Notes under the pieces: model-generated | Seen by the model: the letters and a program-made list of their open reading frames with translations, nothing else | Told to the model about the DNA's origin: nothing | Databases searched by the model: none | DNA from: an uncultured Eubacteriales bacterium | GTDB taxonomy: Bacteria > Bacillota > Clostridia > Oscillospirales > UMGS1783 | Reading direction: 5' to 3' | Assembly: GCA_905209135.1 (NCBI GenBank) | Contig: CAJLRT010000006.1 | Coordinates: 1-15,064, forward strand | DNA length: 15,064 nt | Translations under genes and position numbers: made by a program | In this document: positions 6,589-13,814 of the stretch, in pieces | Layout: each line of letters starts with the position of its first letter | How positions within the stretch are numbered: the stretch's first letter is position 1

Positions 6589-6784
6589 CCCGTATCCTCC
6601 TCGTTACTGAAAATATCTGCAAGGCGCCAGCCGCCCTATACATAAATTACAAAACAAACGGACGCGCCGCCGCCGCTGGCGCCGGGCCCCGAATCCGTAC
6701 GCCCTTGCGCCTCTTGCTGGAAAATTTTATACATGAATTCATTTTTGCGCCTGCATATTCTTCTCCGGCCGTGTTAATAATAAG
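6589..6784. other. intergenic region between the divergent ThyX-like and M23 genes
   Basis: About 200 bases separate two divergent starts. It holds the GAGGAGG ribosome site of the minus gene, a GC-rich stretch (6661-6710) and AT-rich patches (6640-6660, 6720-6745). I see no convincing TTGACA/TATAAT pair on either strand. Confidence 0.5.
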
Positions 6785-6800
6785 GGTGGAGGTATGAAAA

Positions 6801-7532
6801 ATGAAAAAAATGAAACTAGCGGGCGACAGCAAACACGCTGTAACCAAAATCAATAAAGGCTTTATCATCGCATCCGTCCTGTGCTTCGCGCTGGTTGTAA
6901 CTGCAGTCTACTTCACTGTAAAAAGCTTCAACGACACCGCTGAAAACAACCGCAGCCAGGTAATCTCCAACTCCGGCTCCAACGGCGTGGTCGTCAACCA
7001 GCAGCGGCCCTCCGTCGTGCAGTCCTCCAGCAGTTCCTCATCCTCGTCGTCCTCCTCCGCGTCCGAAAGCAGCGCGCCGGAGAGCAGCGAGGCGGAGACC
7101 ATCGTGACGCCGCCGGCGCAGACCGTTTCCTTTACCGCGCCCCTTTCCGGCGAGGTAACGGCCTCCTTCTCCAGCGACCAGCTCGTGTTCTCCGAGACGC
7201 TGAAAGACTGGCGCGTCCACAACGGCGTGGACTTTGCCGCGCCCGTGGGCACATCCGTCGAAGCGATCGCGGACGGCACGGTCGAGGACGTGTACTATGA
7301 CGAACTGCTCGGGCACACCGTCTCCATCGCGCACGCGGACGGTCACGTATCCGTCTACTGCGGCCTCAACGAAGTTATTTTTGTCGACGAGGGCGAAGAG
7401 GTGAGCCAGGGGTATGTGATCGGCACCGTCGGCACGGAAATGCCGCTGGAGAGCGCGCAGGAATCCCATCTGCACCTTGAGATCGTCAAGGACGGCGTGC
7501 GCGTCGATCCCCTGTCCGTCATCGGCCAGTAA
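6801..7532 (+). CDS. membrane-anchored M23 (LytM-type) protein, SpoIIQ-like
   Basis: A 243-aa single-pass membrane protein with an extracytoplasmic LytM/M23 domain. Residues 19-40 are the transmembrane segment after a basic N-terminus. Residues 50-105 are a linker with a run of 12 serines (75-86). The M23 domain is about 110-240. The zinc-site motifs HNGVD (His140, Asp144) and HLH (His223, His225) are present. The His of the usual YxHL motif is absent: the sequence is YCGL (187-190). This combination suggests SpoIIQ, the forespore half of the SpoIIQ-SpoIIIAH channel, more than an ordinary endopeptidase. The ATG at 6801 is set by GGTGGAGG (6785-6792), 8 bases upstream. No consensus sigma-A promoter was seen, which fits a sporulation sigma factor but does not prove it. 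A bidirectional terminator follows. Confidence 0.8.
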   Translation: MKKMKLAGDSKHAVTKINKGFIIASVLCFALVVTAVYFTVKSFNDTAENNRSQVISNSGSNGVVVNQQRPSVVQSSSSSSSSSSSSASESSAPESSEAETIVTPPAQTVSFTAPLSGEVTASFSSDQLVFSETLKDWRVHNGVDFAAPVGTSVEAIADGTVEDVYYDELLGHTVSIAHADGHVSVYCGLNEVIFVDEGEEVSQGYVIGTVGTEMPLESAQESHLHLEIVKDGVRVDPLSVIGQ

Positions 7533-7593
7533 AAGGGCACACCTTATTTTACACGATCGGCGGCGCGCAGACAAGCCGCAAAACAGATTTTTC

Positions 7594-7641
7594 AAAAAAG
7601 CGTCCCGAAAAGGAATCCGTTCCTTTTCAGGGCGCTTTTTT
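7594..7641. terminator. bidirectional intrinsic terminator
   Basis: AAAAAAGCG...GAAAAGGAA, loop TCCG, TTCCTTTTC...CGCTTTTTT forms a stem of about 20 pairs with one or two mismatches. It has a T-run at the 3' end of either strand. It sits between the convergent M23 gene (ends 7532) and cinA (ends 7650) and serves both. Confidence 0.92.
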
Positions 7642-7649
7642 CGCAGGGC

Positions 7650-8900
7650 TCAGCCTGCGGATGTATCCTCCAGATAACGGCGGAGCATATCGAACGCGCG
7701 GGAGGCCGCAAACATGCGGATCATATCCCGGCCGCGGGTCTTGGAGTCGAGCCTGTGTAGCTGGACCCTCGTCTCTTTCCCGTCCGCAAGGCCGATGTAT
7801 ACCGTGCCGACCGGCTTGTCCTCCGTGCCTCCGTCCGGGCCGGCAACGCCCGTGATTCCGATTCCGACGTCGCTGCCGCTGAAAGCGCGCACGCCCTCGG
7901 CCATGGCCCGCGCCACCTGCTCGCTGACCGCGCCGTGCTCCTCGATCAGGCCGGGGTCGATGCCGAGCGCCTTGGCCTTCATGGCGTTCGAGTAGGTGAC
8001 GGCCCCGAAATCGAATACGGCGGACGCGCCCGGCAGGTCGGTCAGCCGCTTGGCCACGAGGCCGCCGGTGCAGCTCTCCGCAAAAGCGGCTTTGCGGCCG
8101 CTTTCCAGCAGCAGCTCCATACAGCGCTCCTCCACGCTGTTTACGTCGATTCCGTAGATATAGCGGCCGACACGGCGGCGTATCTCCTCCACAACCGGCG
8201 CGATCATTTCGTCGGCCTGCGCCTGCGTCGCGGCGGCGGCCGTCACGCGCAGCTCGGTCTCGGTATTCTTCGCGTACGGGGCCACGGTGGGATTGGCGCC
8301 GTCCATCAGATCGCCGACCATGTCCGCAACGTCCGACTCGCCGATGCCCATAATGCGGATGCGGCGGGAAAACAGGTACGTCCCGTCCTCACTGGCGAAG
8401 TGCGGGCGCACGCCGGCGTTGAACATGGCCGTCATCTCCCTGGGCGGGCCGGGCAGCATAATCAAAGTCTTTCCGCCCTTTTCCAGAATAAATCCGGGCG
8501 CGGTTCCGGCGGGGTTGTGCAGCGGAATACATCCCTCCGGCAGATAGGCCTGCTTTTTCACACTTTCAGTCACAGTGCGGCCGCCCTGGCTGAACACCGT
8601 TTCAATATGCGCAAGCGACGGTTCGTGCAGCGCGAGGCGCGCGCCCATGAGCGAAGCGGCCGTCTCCTTGGTCAGGTCGTCTTTCGTGGGCCCGAGCCCG
8701 CCGGTGGTGAGCACGAGGTCGGCTCTCGCAAAGGCGCTTTCCAGCACGTTTTTCAGGCGGGCCGGATTGTCGCCCACAACGCTCTGGTAGTATACGTTGA
8801 TTCCCAGTTCGGCAAGCTGTTTCGCAAGCCAGGCCGCGTTGGTGTTCACAATGTCGCCCAGCAGCAGTTCTGTGCCTACGCAGACAATTTCACAGTTCAT
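7650..8900 (-). CDS. cinA: CinA family nicotinamide-nucleotide amidase / competence-damage protein
   Basis: A two-domain cytosolic enzyme that recycles pyridine nucleotides by deamidating NMN, with an N-terminal molybdopterin-binding-fold (COG1058, ADP-ribose pyrophosphatase-type) domain. At 416 aa it matches full-length CinA. The N-terminal domain (about 1-170) has VGTELLLGDIVNTN (8-21), TTGGLGPTKDD (65-75) and LPGPPREM (149-156). The C-terminal amidase domain (about 255-410) has AESCTGG with catalytic Ser276 and GITGVAGPDGG (348-358). The ATG at 8900 follows a GGGAG site about 9 bases upstream. It is the last gene of a minus-strand cluster, 52 AT-rich bases after thiI. It may be cotranscribed or have its own promoter in that spacer; I could not identify one. 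It ends at the shared bidirectional terminator. Confidence 0.95.
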   Translation of the reverse strand: MNCEIVCVGTELLLGDIVNTNAAWLAKQLAELGINVYYQSVVGDNPARLKNVLESAFARADLVLTTGGLGPTKDDLTKETAASLMGARLALHEPSLAHIETVFSQGGRTVTESVKKQAYLPEGCIPLHNPAGTAPGFILEKGGKTLIMLPGPPREMTAMFNAGVRPHFASEDGTYLFSRRIRIMGIGESDVADMVGDLMDGANPTVAPYAKNTETELRVTAAAATQAQADEMIAPVVEEIRRRVGRYIYGIDVNSVEERCMELLLESGRKAAFAESCTGGLVAKRLTDLPGASAVFDFGAVTYSNAMKAKALGIDPGLIEEHGAVSEQVARAMAEGVRAFSGSDVGIGITGVAGPDGGTEDKPVGTVYIGLADGKETRVQLHRLDSKTRGRDMIRMFAASRAFDMLRRYLEDTSAG

Positions 8901-8952
8901 AAGCCCATCTCCCGTTCTCTCTTATACATATATAATATATACAATCATATCG

Positions 8953-10125
8953 TTACGGCTCGATCATCTGCCACTCAATCCCGCCGACAGCGCGCTCGAT
9001 CAGCGCCTCCACATCCAGCTTTTCCAACTGGCGCAGCACGGCGCCGAGCTGCGGCTTGGTCTTGGGATGGCGCGGGGTAAACACAGTGCAGCAGTCCTCA
9101 TACGGCAAAATGGAGGTCTCGAACGTGTCAATCCGGCGCGCAATGCGCACGATGTCCTCCTTGTCCATGCCGACCACGGGCCGCAGCACCGGCAGCGTGC
9201 AGAAGCTGTTTGTCACGGCGAGCGCCTCCATGGTCTGGGAGGCGACCTGGCCGAGCGACTCGCCCGTAATCAGCGCGCCGCAGTTGGTTTCCTTCGCCAC
9301 CCGGTCGGCGATCTTCATCATAAACGCACGCATGACCAGGGTGAAATACTCCTCGTCTATTTTTTCGCGCATGCGCTCCTGAATCTCGGTAAAGGGCACG
9401 ACGTGCAGGTGGATTCTGCCGCTGTACTGCGCCACTTTTTTCAGCAGGGAGATCACCTTGTCCCTGGCCCGTTCGCTCGTATAGGGGTAGGAAAAGAAGT
9501 GGACGGCGTTCAGGACCACGCCGCGCCGCGCGAGCATATAGCCCGCAACCGGGCTGTCAATCCCGCCCGAAATGAGCAGCATGCCCCGGCCGCCGCTGCC
9601 CGTAGGCATCCCGCCCTCGCCTTTCTCGGCAAGCTCGTGGATACAGGCGTAACGGTCCCGGATCTCCACATAGACAATGGCGTCCGGCCTGTGCACGTCG
9701 ACCCGCAGATGCGGGAACGCGTCGAGCAGATGGCCGCCGACCTCCGCGCAGATCTCGGGCGAGCGCAGGGGGAACTGCTTGTCCGCCCGCTTGGCCTCGA
9801 CCTTGAAAGTGCGCAGCTCGGACAGGCGCGGCCCCAGAAATTCGTCCGCCGTCCGGTATATCTCGTCCATATCCTTGCCGCACAGGGCCGCCAGGCATAT
9901 GGTGCTGATTCCAAACACCTTTTTGCACGCGCCGTATGCGCCGGGCACGTCGGCCGTGTCATCCTGCGGCTCCACGTAGCCGGTGGACTGGGCGATATAG
10001 GCGTGAAAACTCCCGAACGGAGCGCAGGCACGCTTTACGCCGTCCAGCAGCAGCTTTTCAAAGCGGCGGCGGTTCTGGCCCTTGAGGGCGACTTCGCCGA
10101 GCTTAAACAGAATGATTTGTCTCAT
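8953..10125 (-). CDS. thiI: tRNA 4-thiouridine synthase ThiI
   Basis: Adenylates U8 of tRNA and replaces its oxygen with sulfur taken from a cysteine desulfurase; in some bacteria it also serves thiamine thiazole synthesis. The 390-aa protein has the NFLD/THUMP region (about 1-165), then the PP-loop ATP-pyrophosphatase with SGGIDSP (186-192) and a conserved PYEDCCTVF (341-349) whose Cys345/Cys346 pair includes the likely catalytic cysteine. The C-terminal rhodanese domain of E. coli ThiI is absent, as is normal for Firmicutes versions. It starts 8 bases after the stop of the upstream cysteine desulfurase. The TAGGAG Shine-Dalgarno contains that stop codon, so the two are translationally close and almost certainly one operon: sulfur donor followed by acceptor, as in the nifZ-thiI pair of Bacillus. 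Confidence 0.96.
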   Translation of the reverse strand: MRQIILFKLGEVALKGQNRRRFEKLLLDGVKRACAPFGSFHAYIAQSTGYVEPQDDTADVPGAYGACKKVFGISTICLAALCGKDMDEIYRTADEFLGPRLSELRTFKVEAKRADKQFPLRSPEICAEVGGHLLDAFPHLRVDVHRPDAIVYVEIRDRYACIHELAEKGEGGMPTGSGGRGMLLISGGIDSPVAGYMLARRGVVLNAVHFFSYPYTSERARDKVISLLKKVAQYSGRIHLHVVPFTEIQERMREKIDEEYFTLVMRAFMMKIADRVAKETNCGALITGESLGQVASQTMEALAVTNSFCTLPVLRPVVGMDKEDIVRIARRIDTFETSILPYEDCCTVFTPRHPKTKPQLGAVLRQLEKLDVEALIERAVGGIEWQMIEP

Positions 10126-10133
10126 ACGATCTC

Positions 10134-11267
10134 CTAACGTGTTACAAACCGGCGGATGCAGGCCCGCAGCCCCTCGGCCAGTTCGTCAATATCCCGCTGT
10201 GTGTTCTCCATGCCGAAACTGACGCGCAGCGCCGTGTCGTACCGCTCCGGCGGCAGGCCGTAGGCCGAGAGCACGCGCGAGCGCTTTTCCCCCCTGGAAG
10301 AGCAGGCCGAGCCGCTCGAGACATAGACGCCGCGCTCTTCCAGAAAGTGCAGGGCAATCTCGGAGCGGCAGCCGAGCACGGACAGGTTCACAATATACGG
10401 CGCGCCGTCCTCCGGCGAATTTACAACGATTTCGGGAATGCCGGACACATGCTCCAGCAGGCGCGCGCGCAGGGCCGCCATATGCGCGCCGATCTCGTCC
10501 CGCCGCGGATACACGCTGTCGACCGCGGCGGCAAAGCCCGCGATTCCGGGCAGGTTTTCCGTCCCGGAGCGAAGCCCCCGCTCCTGCCCGCCGCCGGCGA
10601 GCTGCGGCAGAATCCGCGCGCCGCGCCGGATATACAGCGCGCCGGCGCCCTTCGGCCCGTACAGCTTGTGCGCGCTGACCGCCAGCAGGTCGATGCCGAG
10701 CCGGCCGGGGATCAGCGTCTGCTTCCCGAACGCCTGCACCCCGTCGCAGTGGAACAGGGCGGGCGCGCCCGCACGCCGGATGGCCGGCGCGACCGCGTCG
10801 ATGGGCAGGCGGTCGCCCGTCTCGTTGTTGACGGCCATCATGCTCACAAGTATGGTGTCCGGCGTCACCGCGCCGAACACCTGCTCCGGCCGAATCCGGC
10901 CGCCCTCAGGCCGCAGCGCCACGACCTCAAAGCCCTCCGCAGCAAGGCGCGCGCAGCACTCGGCCACGGCCGGATGCTCCACCGCCGTCGTCACAATCCG
11001 GTTCCCGCGGCGGCGCAGTGCGCGCGCCGCGCCGAATATGGCAAGGTTGTCCGCCTCGGTTGCGCCCGAGGTGAACACGATCTCCTGCGGCTGCGCCTGC
11101 AGGGCGCGGGCGACGCTTTCGCGCGCCGCTTCCAGCGTGCGCTCGGCGGCAAGGCCCAGCCCGTGCAGCGAGGAGGGGTTTCCAAAATTTTCACACATTG
11201 CCGCGCCGGCGGCGGCCGCCGCCTCCGGCAGAACCCTCGTCGTCGCGCTGTGGTCTAAATATATCAC
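10134..11267 (-). CDS. cysteine desulfurase (NifS/IscS-like)
   Basis: A PLP enzyme that removes sulfur from cysteine as a protein persulfide plus alanine. It is 377 aa with all family hallmarks: N-terminal YLDHSATT (3-10), TSGATEADN (66-74), VEHPA with His98, the PLP lysine Lys201 in SAHKLYGPKG, and the active cysteine Cys322 in SSGSACSSRG. The short-spaced Cys loop is that of NifS/IscS, not SufS. It begins with GTG at 11267, with GGAAG about 5 bases upstream. It sits 19 bases after apgM and 8 bases before thiI, so its likely job is to feed sulfur to ThiI for tRNA s4U. A role in iron-sulfur assembly cannot be excluded, but no iscU-like scaffold gene is adjacent. Confidence 0.95.
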   Translation of the reverse strand: MIYLDHSATTRVLPEAAAAAGAAMCENFGNPSSLHGLGLAAERTLEAARESVARALQAQPQEIVFTSGATEADNLAIFGAARALRRRGNRIVTTAVEHPAVAECCARLAAEGFEVVALRPEGGRIRPEQVFGAVTPDTILVSMMAVNNETGDRLPIDAVAPAIRRAGAPALFHCDGVQAFGKQTLIPGRLGIDLLAVSAHKLYGPKGAGALYIRRGARILPQLAGGGQERGLRSGTENLPGIAGFAAAVDSVYPRRDEIGAHMAALRARLLEHVSGIPEIVVNSPEDGAPYIVNLSVLGCRSEIALHFLEERGVYVSSGSACSSRGEKRSRVLSAYGLPPERYDTALRVSFGMENTQRDIDELAEGLRACIRRFVTR

Positions 11268-11286
11268 TTGTCTTCCGCGCCCCCGT

Positions 11287-12489
11287 CTATCCGGCCAGAA
11301 ACCGGTCCATCAGGGTGTGCCCCGGCTCAACAAACACGCCGGCCGACGCGGCGTTTGCCTCGGTATAGGCAAGCCCGCTGCCCGTCCCGCCGGTCCGGTA
11401 AAGGATATAGGGCACCGGGTCGCCGGAGTGGGTGCGGATGGCAAGCGGCGTGGGATGGTCGGGCAGTACGAGAATGGAGTGGGGCTGCCCCTCCAGCGCG
11501 CGCATGAGCGGGCCGACGATCTTCTCGTCGATAAGTTCAATGGAGCGCACCTTGTTCTCCGTCTCGCCGCGGTGCCCGCATTCGTCGGGCGCTTCCACAT
11601 GTATGTACACAAAATCGTCCCCGTCCTGCGTCAGCGCCTGGATTGCGGCGGCCGCCTTGCCGTCAAAGTTCGTATGTATATTCCCGGTCGCGCCCGCCAC
11701 GTCGATCGAGCGCAGGCCGGCGCAGATGCCGATTCCCTTGAGCAGGTCCACCGCCGAGATCATCGCGCCCCGAACGCCGTATTTTTCCCTGAACGCGGGA
11801 AGCTGCGGCTTGGAACCGTCCCCCCACAGCCAGATGCTGTTGGCCGGGCGCAGGCCGCGCGCACGGCGGGCGGCGTTTACCGGATGGTCCTTAAGCAGGG
11901 CATAGCTCTTCTCCATCATGGCCAGCACTGCGTCCGCCCTGCTCCCCCGGGGCAGATAGTCCGCAATTTTGCGGTCCGAAATATCGTGCGGCGGCGTGAG
12001 CGTGAAATCCTGCGGCGCGCCGTCCCATACCATGCAGTGGCGGTAACTGATGCCGGTGTGAAAACGAATCAGGTCGGTGCGCAGCGCCTCGTCCACAGCG
12101 CGAATCAGTTCGTCCGCCTCCGGCGTGGAAATTTCATCGGACGAGTAGTCGACCATCGTCTTTTCCGCATACGGCTCCTCCTCGGACAGGGTTACAAGAT
12201 TGCAGCGGAACGTCCTGTCGCTGTCCTTTAAGGGGATGCCGATGCTGACCGCCTCCAGCGGCGAACGGCCCGTGTAATAGCGCGCCGGGTCGTAGCCCAT
12301 TACGGAGAGGTTCGCAACATCGCTGCCCGGCTTGCAGGTGTCCGGCACCGTCTTGACAAGGCCAAGCTCTCCCCGCTTTGCCAGAAGATCCATATTCGGC
12401 TTTTCAGCCGCCTCCAGCGGCGTTTTGCCGCCCAGCATGGGGACGGGCGTATCGGCCATGCCGTCGCCCAGAATCACTGCGTATTTCAT
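11287..12489 (-). CDS. apgM: cofactor-independent phosphoglycerate mutase, ApgM type (alkaline-phosphatase superfamily)
   Basis: A metalloenzyme of the archaeal-type 2,3-bisphosphoglycerate-independent mutase family (COG3635), interconverting 3- and 2-phosphoglycerate. Some bacterial members have been proposed to be alternative homoserine kinases, so the physiological reaction is not certain. At 400 aa it is full length. Metal-site residues include Asp9 in ILGDGMAD, the catalytic-type Ser56 in GSDVANLS, the DECGH motif in the C-terminal half, and LPDHPTP followed by THSGDPVP near the C-terminus. ATG 12489 follows GGAGAG. It is the first gene of the minus-strand cluster leading into the cysteine desulfurase and thiI. 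A TTGACA-N17-TAAAAT promoter lies about 50 bases upstream. Confidence 0.92.
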   Translation of the reverse strand: MKYAVILGDGMADTPVPMLGGKTPLEAAEKPNMDLLAKRGELGLVKTVPDTCKPGSDVANLSVMGYDPARYYTGRSPLEAVSIGIPLKDSDRTFRCNLVTLSEEEPYAEKTMVDYSSDEISTPEADELIRAVDEALRTDLIRFHTGISYRHCMVWDGAPQDFTLTPPHDISDRKIADYLPRGSRADAVLAMMEKSYALLKDHPVNAARRARGLRPANSIWLWGDGSKPQLPAFREKYGVRGAMISAVDLLKGIGICAGLRSIDVAGATGNIHTNFDGKAAAAIQALTQDGDDFVYIHVEAPDECGHRGETENKVRSIELIDEKIVGPLMRALEGQPHSILVLPDHPTPLAIRTHSGDPVPYILYRTGGTGSGLAYTEANAASAGVFVEPGHTLMDRFLAG

Positions 12490-12539
12490 ATTGCTCTCCA
12501 GCCTTTACAAATCATTTTACAGCCTGTGTATACCTATTT

Positions 12540-12568
12540 ATTTTAGCGCACGGCCCATGAATTGTCAA
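12540..12568 (-). promoter_or_regulatory. sigma-A promoter of the apgM-desulfurase-thiI cluster
   Basis: On the minus strand TTGACA (12568-12563) is followed after exactly 17 bases by TAAAAT (12545-12540). The start would be near 12533, giving an untranslated leader of about 44 bases before the apgM ATG. Confidence 0.85.
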
Positions 12569-12637
12569 TCGGCAACTGCCGCCGCTGCGCCTATCCCCGT
12601 TCAGGGCCTTTTATTTCGTGTTTTTTTGCGAATTGGC

Positions 12638-12666
12638 TTGACATTTCTCCTATGTGAAATTATAAT
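12638..12666 (+). promoter_or_regulatory. perfect-consensus sigma-A promoter of the sigma-factor gene
   Basis: TTGACA (12638-12643), 17 bases, TATAAT (12661-12666): both hexamers and the spacing match the consensus exactly. The predicted start is near 12673, about 23 bases before the ATG. It lies divergent from the apgM promoter, with about 70 bases between the two -35 boxes. Confidence 0.93.
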
Positions 12667-12695
12667 GAACGTATCTTGATTAAAGTGGTGTTACA

Positions 12696-13250
12696 ATGTC
12701 CGGACAAAGCTGTGACAAGGCTTCTGGCGCCATGCGCAAAACAGAGGCCGACTTCTTTTCGGCTCTGCCCCGGCTGTTGCCCAAAATACATGCGCTTGCC
12801 GCGCAATACTCCGGCTCGACCGATGATTTTGACGACCTGGTGCAGGAGGGGATGATCGCCCTGTTCCAAAGCACCGCCCTGTTCGACCCGGCGCGCGGCG
12901 TCCCGTTTGATGCGTTCGCACTCATATGCATCAAGAGAAGACTGATTACTGCGGCGAAAAAAAACGCCGATATTCCACGTTCCAATATCCGCGATTTAGA
13001 AGACGCTCCTGACATGCTTTCAAATTTTCCCGCTCCTGATGAGTATGCATTGGGCCAAGAAGGTTTTGAAACCGTTCGGAATCTGCTTATCAATCTGTTG
13101 TCGGATTATGAACTCAAAGTCCTGTCGCTGTACCTCAAAGGGCACAGTTACAGTGAAATTGCAACCATGCTGCACAAATCTGAAAAATCGGTTGATAACG
13201 CGCTGACCAGAGTGAAAGCAAAGCTTTCCCGGAATTTATCCGGAAATTAA
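12696..13250 (+). CDS. sigma-70 family RNA polymerase sigma factor, SigH-like
   Basis: A 184-aa two-domain sigma factor. Region 2 spans about residues 35-90 with DDLVQEGMIALFQS and FDPARGVPFDAFA. Region 4 spans about 125-178 with a helix-turn-helix at GHSYSEIATMLHKSEKSVDNALTR. Regions 1 and 3 are absent. The length and the DDLVQEG/FDAFA region 2 resemble SigH (Spo0H) and related sporulation sigma factors more than ECF factors, but it is shorter than Bacillus SigH (about 218 aa). The ATG at 12696 lies 23 bases after the predicted transcription start with only a weak SD (AAAGTGGTG); Met13 (12732) is a possible alternative. The gene is monocistronic or runs into the tRNA-like element and zinc-ribbon gene downstream; no terminator was seen directly after it. 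Confidence 0.88.
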   Translation: MSGQSCDKASGAMRKTEADFFSALPRLLPKIHALAAQYSGSTDDFDDLVQEGMIALFQSTALFDPARGVPFDAFALICIKRRLITAAKKNADIPRSNIRDLEDAPDMLSNFPAPDEYALGQEGFETVRNLLINLLSDYELKVLSLYLKGHSYSEIATMLHKSEKSVDNALTRVKAKLSRNLSGN

Positions 13251-13259
13251 GCCTATATT

Positions 13260-13324
13260 TGCCCATGTAGTTTAAACAGCAGAACGGTTCTCGAAACAGT
13301 GGCGGTGCAATTCCGCCCGGGGCA
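13260..13324 (+). other. truncated tRNA-like element (possible pseudo-tRNA)
   Basis: About 65 bases lie in tRNA order. A 5' strand TGCCC (13260-13264) pairs with GGGCA (13320-13324). TA is at positions 8-9. A D-like arm has stem GTTT/GAAC. A perfect T-like arm GGCGG-TGCAATT-CCGCC has C56, A57, A58 and T60 equivalents. It departs from a real tRNA in three ways: the acceptor closes only 5 of 7 pairs; the D-loop lacks GG; and only 15 bases lie between the D and T arms, so the anticodon arm plus variable loop is about 7 bases short with a mismatched stem. No anticodon can be assigned. It could be a decayed tRNA or a regulatory tRNA mimic ahead of the zinc-ribbon gene. Confidence 0.4.
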
Positions 13325-13354
13325 TACTCTATTATCTTTAAGCGAGGGAAAGAC

Positions 13355-13639
13355 ATGTACGAAGACAAGACACTCATTTGCAAGGAATGCGGACAGGAAT
13401 TCGTATTCACAGCGGGCGAGCAGGAATTCTATGCGGAAAAGGGCTTCCAGAACGAGCCCCAGAGATGCAAGGAATGCCGCACTGCCAGAAAGTCTGCCAG
13501 CCGGGCCAACAGAGAGTACTTCACCGCCACCTGCGCCGCCTGCGGCGCCGAGGCGAAGGTACCCTTCCAGCCCAGAGAGGACAGACCCGTATACTGCAGC
13601 GAATGCTTTGCAAAGCAGAAGGAGCAGGAAGCCTATTAA
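13355..13639 (+). CDS. small zinc-ribbon protein with four CxxC motifs
   Basis: A 94-aa protein of the Clostridia-type zinc-ribbon family (zinc-binding domain joined to a C-terminal CxxC ribbon). CKEC (residues 10-13) and CKEC (38-41) form the first zinc site. CAAC (61-64) and CSEC (81-84) form the second. Both halves are small treble-clef or ribbon folds, and the rest is charged. The function is unknown; such proteins are generally thought to bind nucleic acid or protein. GAGGG (13344-13348) lies 6 bases before the ATG. No promoter was seen in the 100 bases upstream; that space holds the tRNA-like element, so it may be read from the sigma-factor promoter. A strong terminator follows at 13674. 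Confidence 0.85.
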   Translation: MYEDKTLICKECGQEFVFTAGEQEFYAEKGFQNEPQRCKECRTARKSASRANREYFTATCAACGAEAKVPFQPREDRPVYCSECFAKQKEQEAY

Positions 13640-13673
13640 TGCAGCGCACGCTTGCATAAAATGAGCGCCTACC

Positions 13674-13714
13674 AGGAGGTGAAGATATTCTTCACCTCCT
13701 TTCTGTATTTTTTT
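13674..13714 (+). terminator. strong intrinsic terminator after the zinc-ribbon gene
   Basis: A perfect 12-bp stem AGGAGGTGAAGA / TCTTCACCTCCT with a 3-base loop is followed by a T-rich tail ending in TTTTTTT (13708-13714). It separates the zinc-ribbon unit from the HAD operon. Confidence 0.93.
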
Positions 13715-13757
13715 GCCGGGAAAACGCTTCACCACGCATTTTTCAACGGCCCCGCCA

Positions 13758-13786
13758 TTGATAATCGCAGAAAAACATGATAAAAT
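13758..13786 (+). promoter_or_regulatory. promoter of the NagD-like operon
   Basis: TTGATA (13758-13763), 17 bases, TAAAAT (13781-13786). The start would be near 13793, about 22 bases before ATG 13815. This favours that start over the in-frame ATG at 13797. Confidence 0.7.
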
Positions 13787-13814
13787 AAAGCAAACAATGA
13801 AATGGGGCGATGCT

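Noticed and set aside
6794..6856. Short ORF starting at ATG 6794, before the M23 gene
   Set aside because: Only one base from the SD, so it cannot be initiated properly. It is out of frame with the M23 protein, whose start is at the correct distance.
7023..7060. Serine-codon-rich tract as a tandem repeat locus
   Set aside because: Mixed TCC/TCG/TCA/AGC codons encode a linker. It is not a clean nucleotide repeat.
7935..10137. Long plus-strand open frames opposite cinA and thiI
   Set aside because: Shadows of two genes with complete catalytic motifs on the minus strand.
10438..12231. 597-codon plus-strand open frame
   Set aside because: Antisense across the cysteine desulfurase and ApgM genes. 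Arg/Pro/Ala-rich with no motif.
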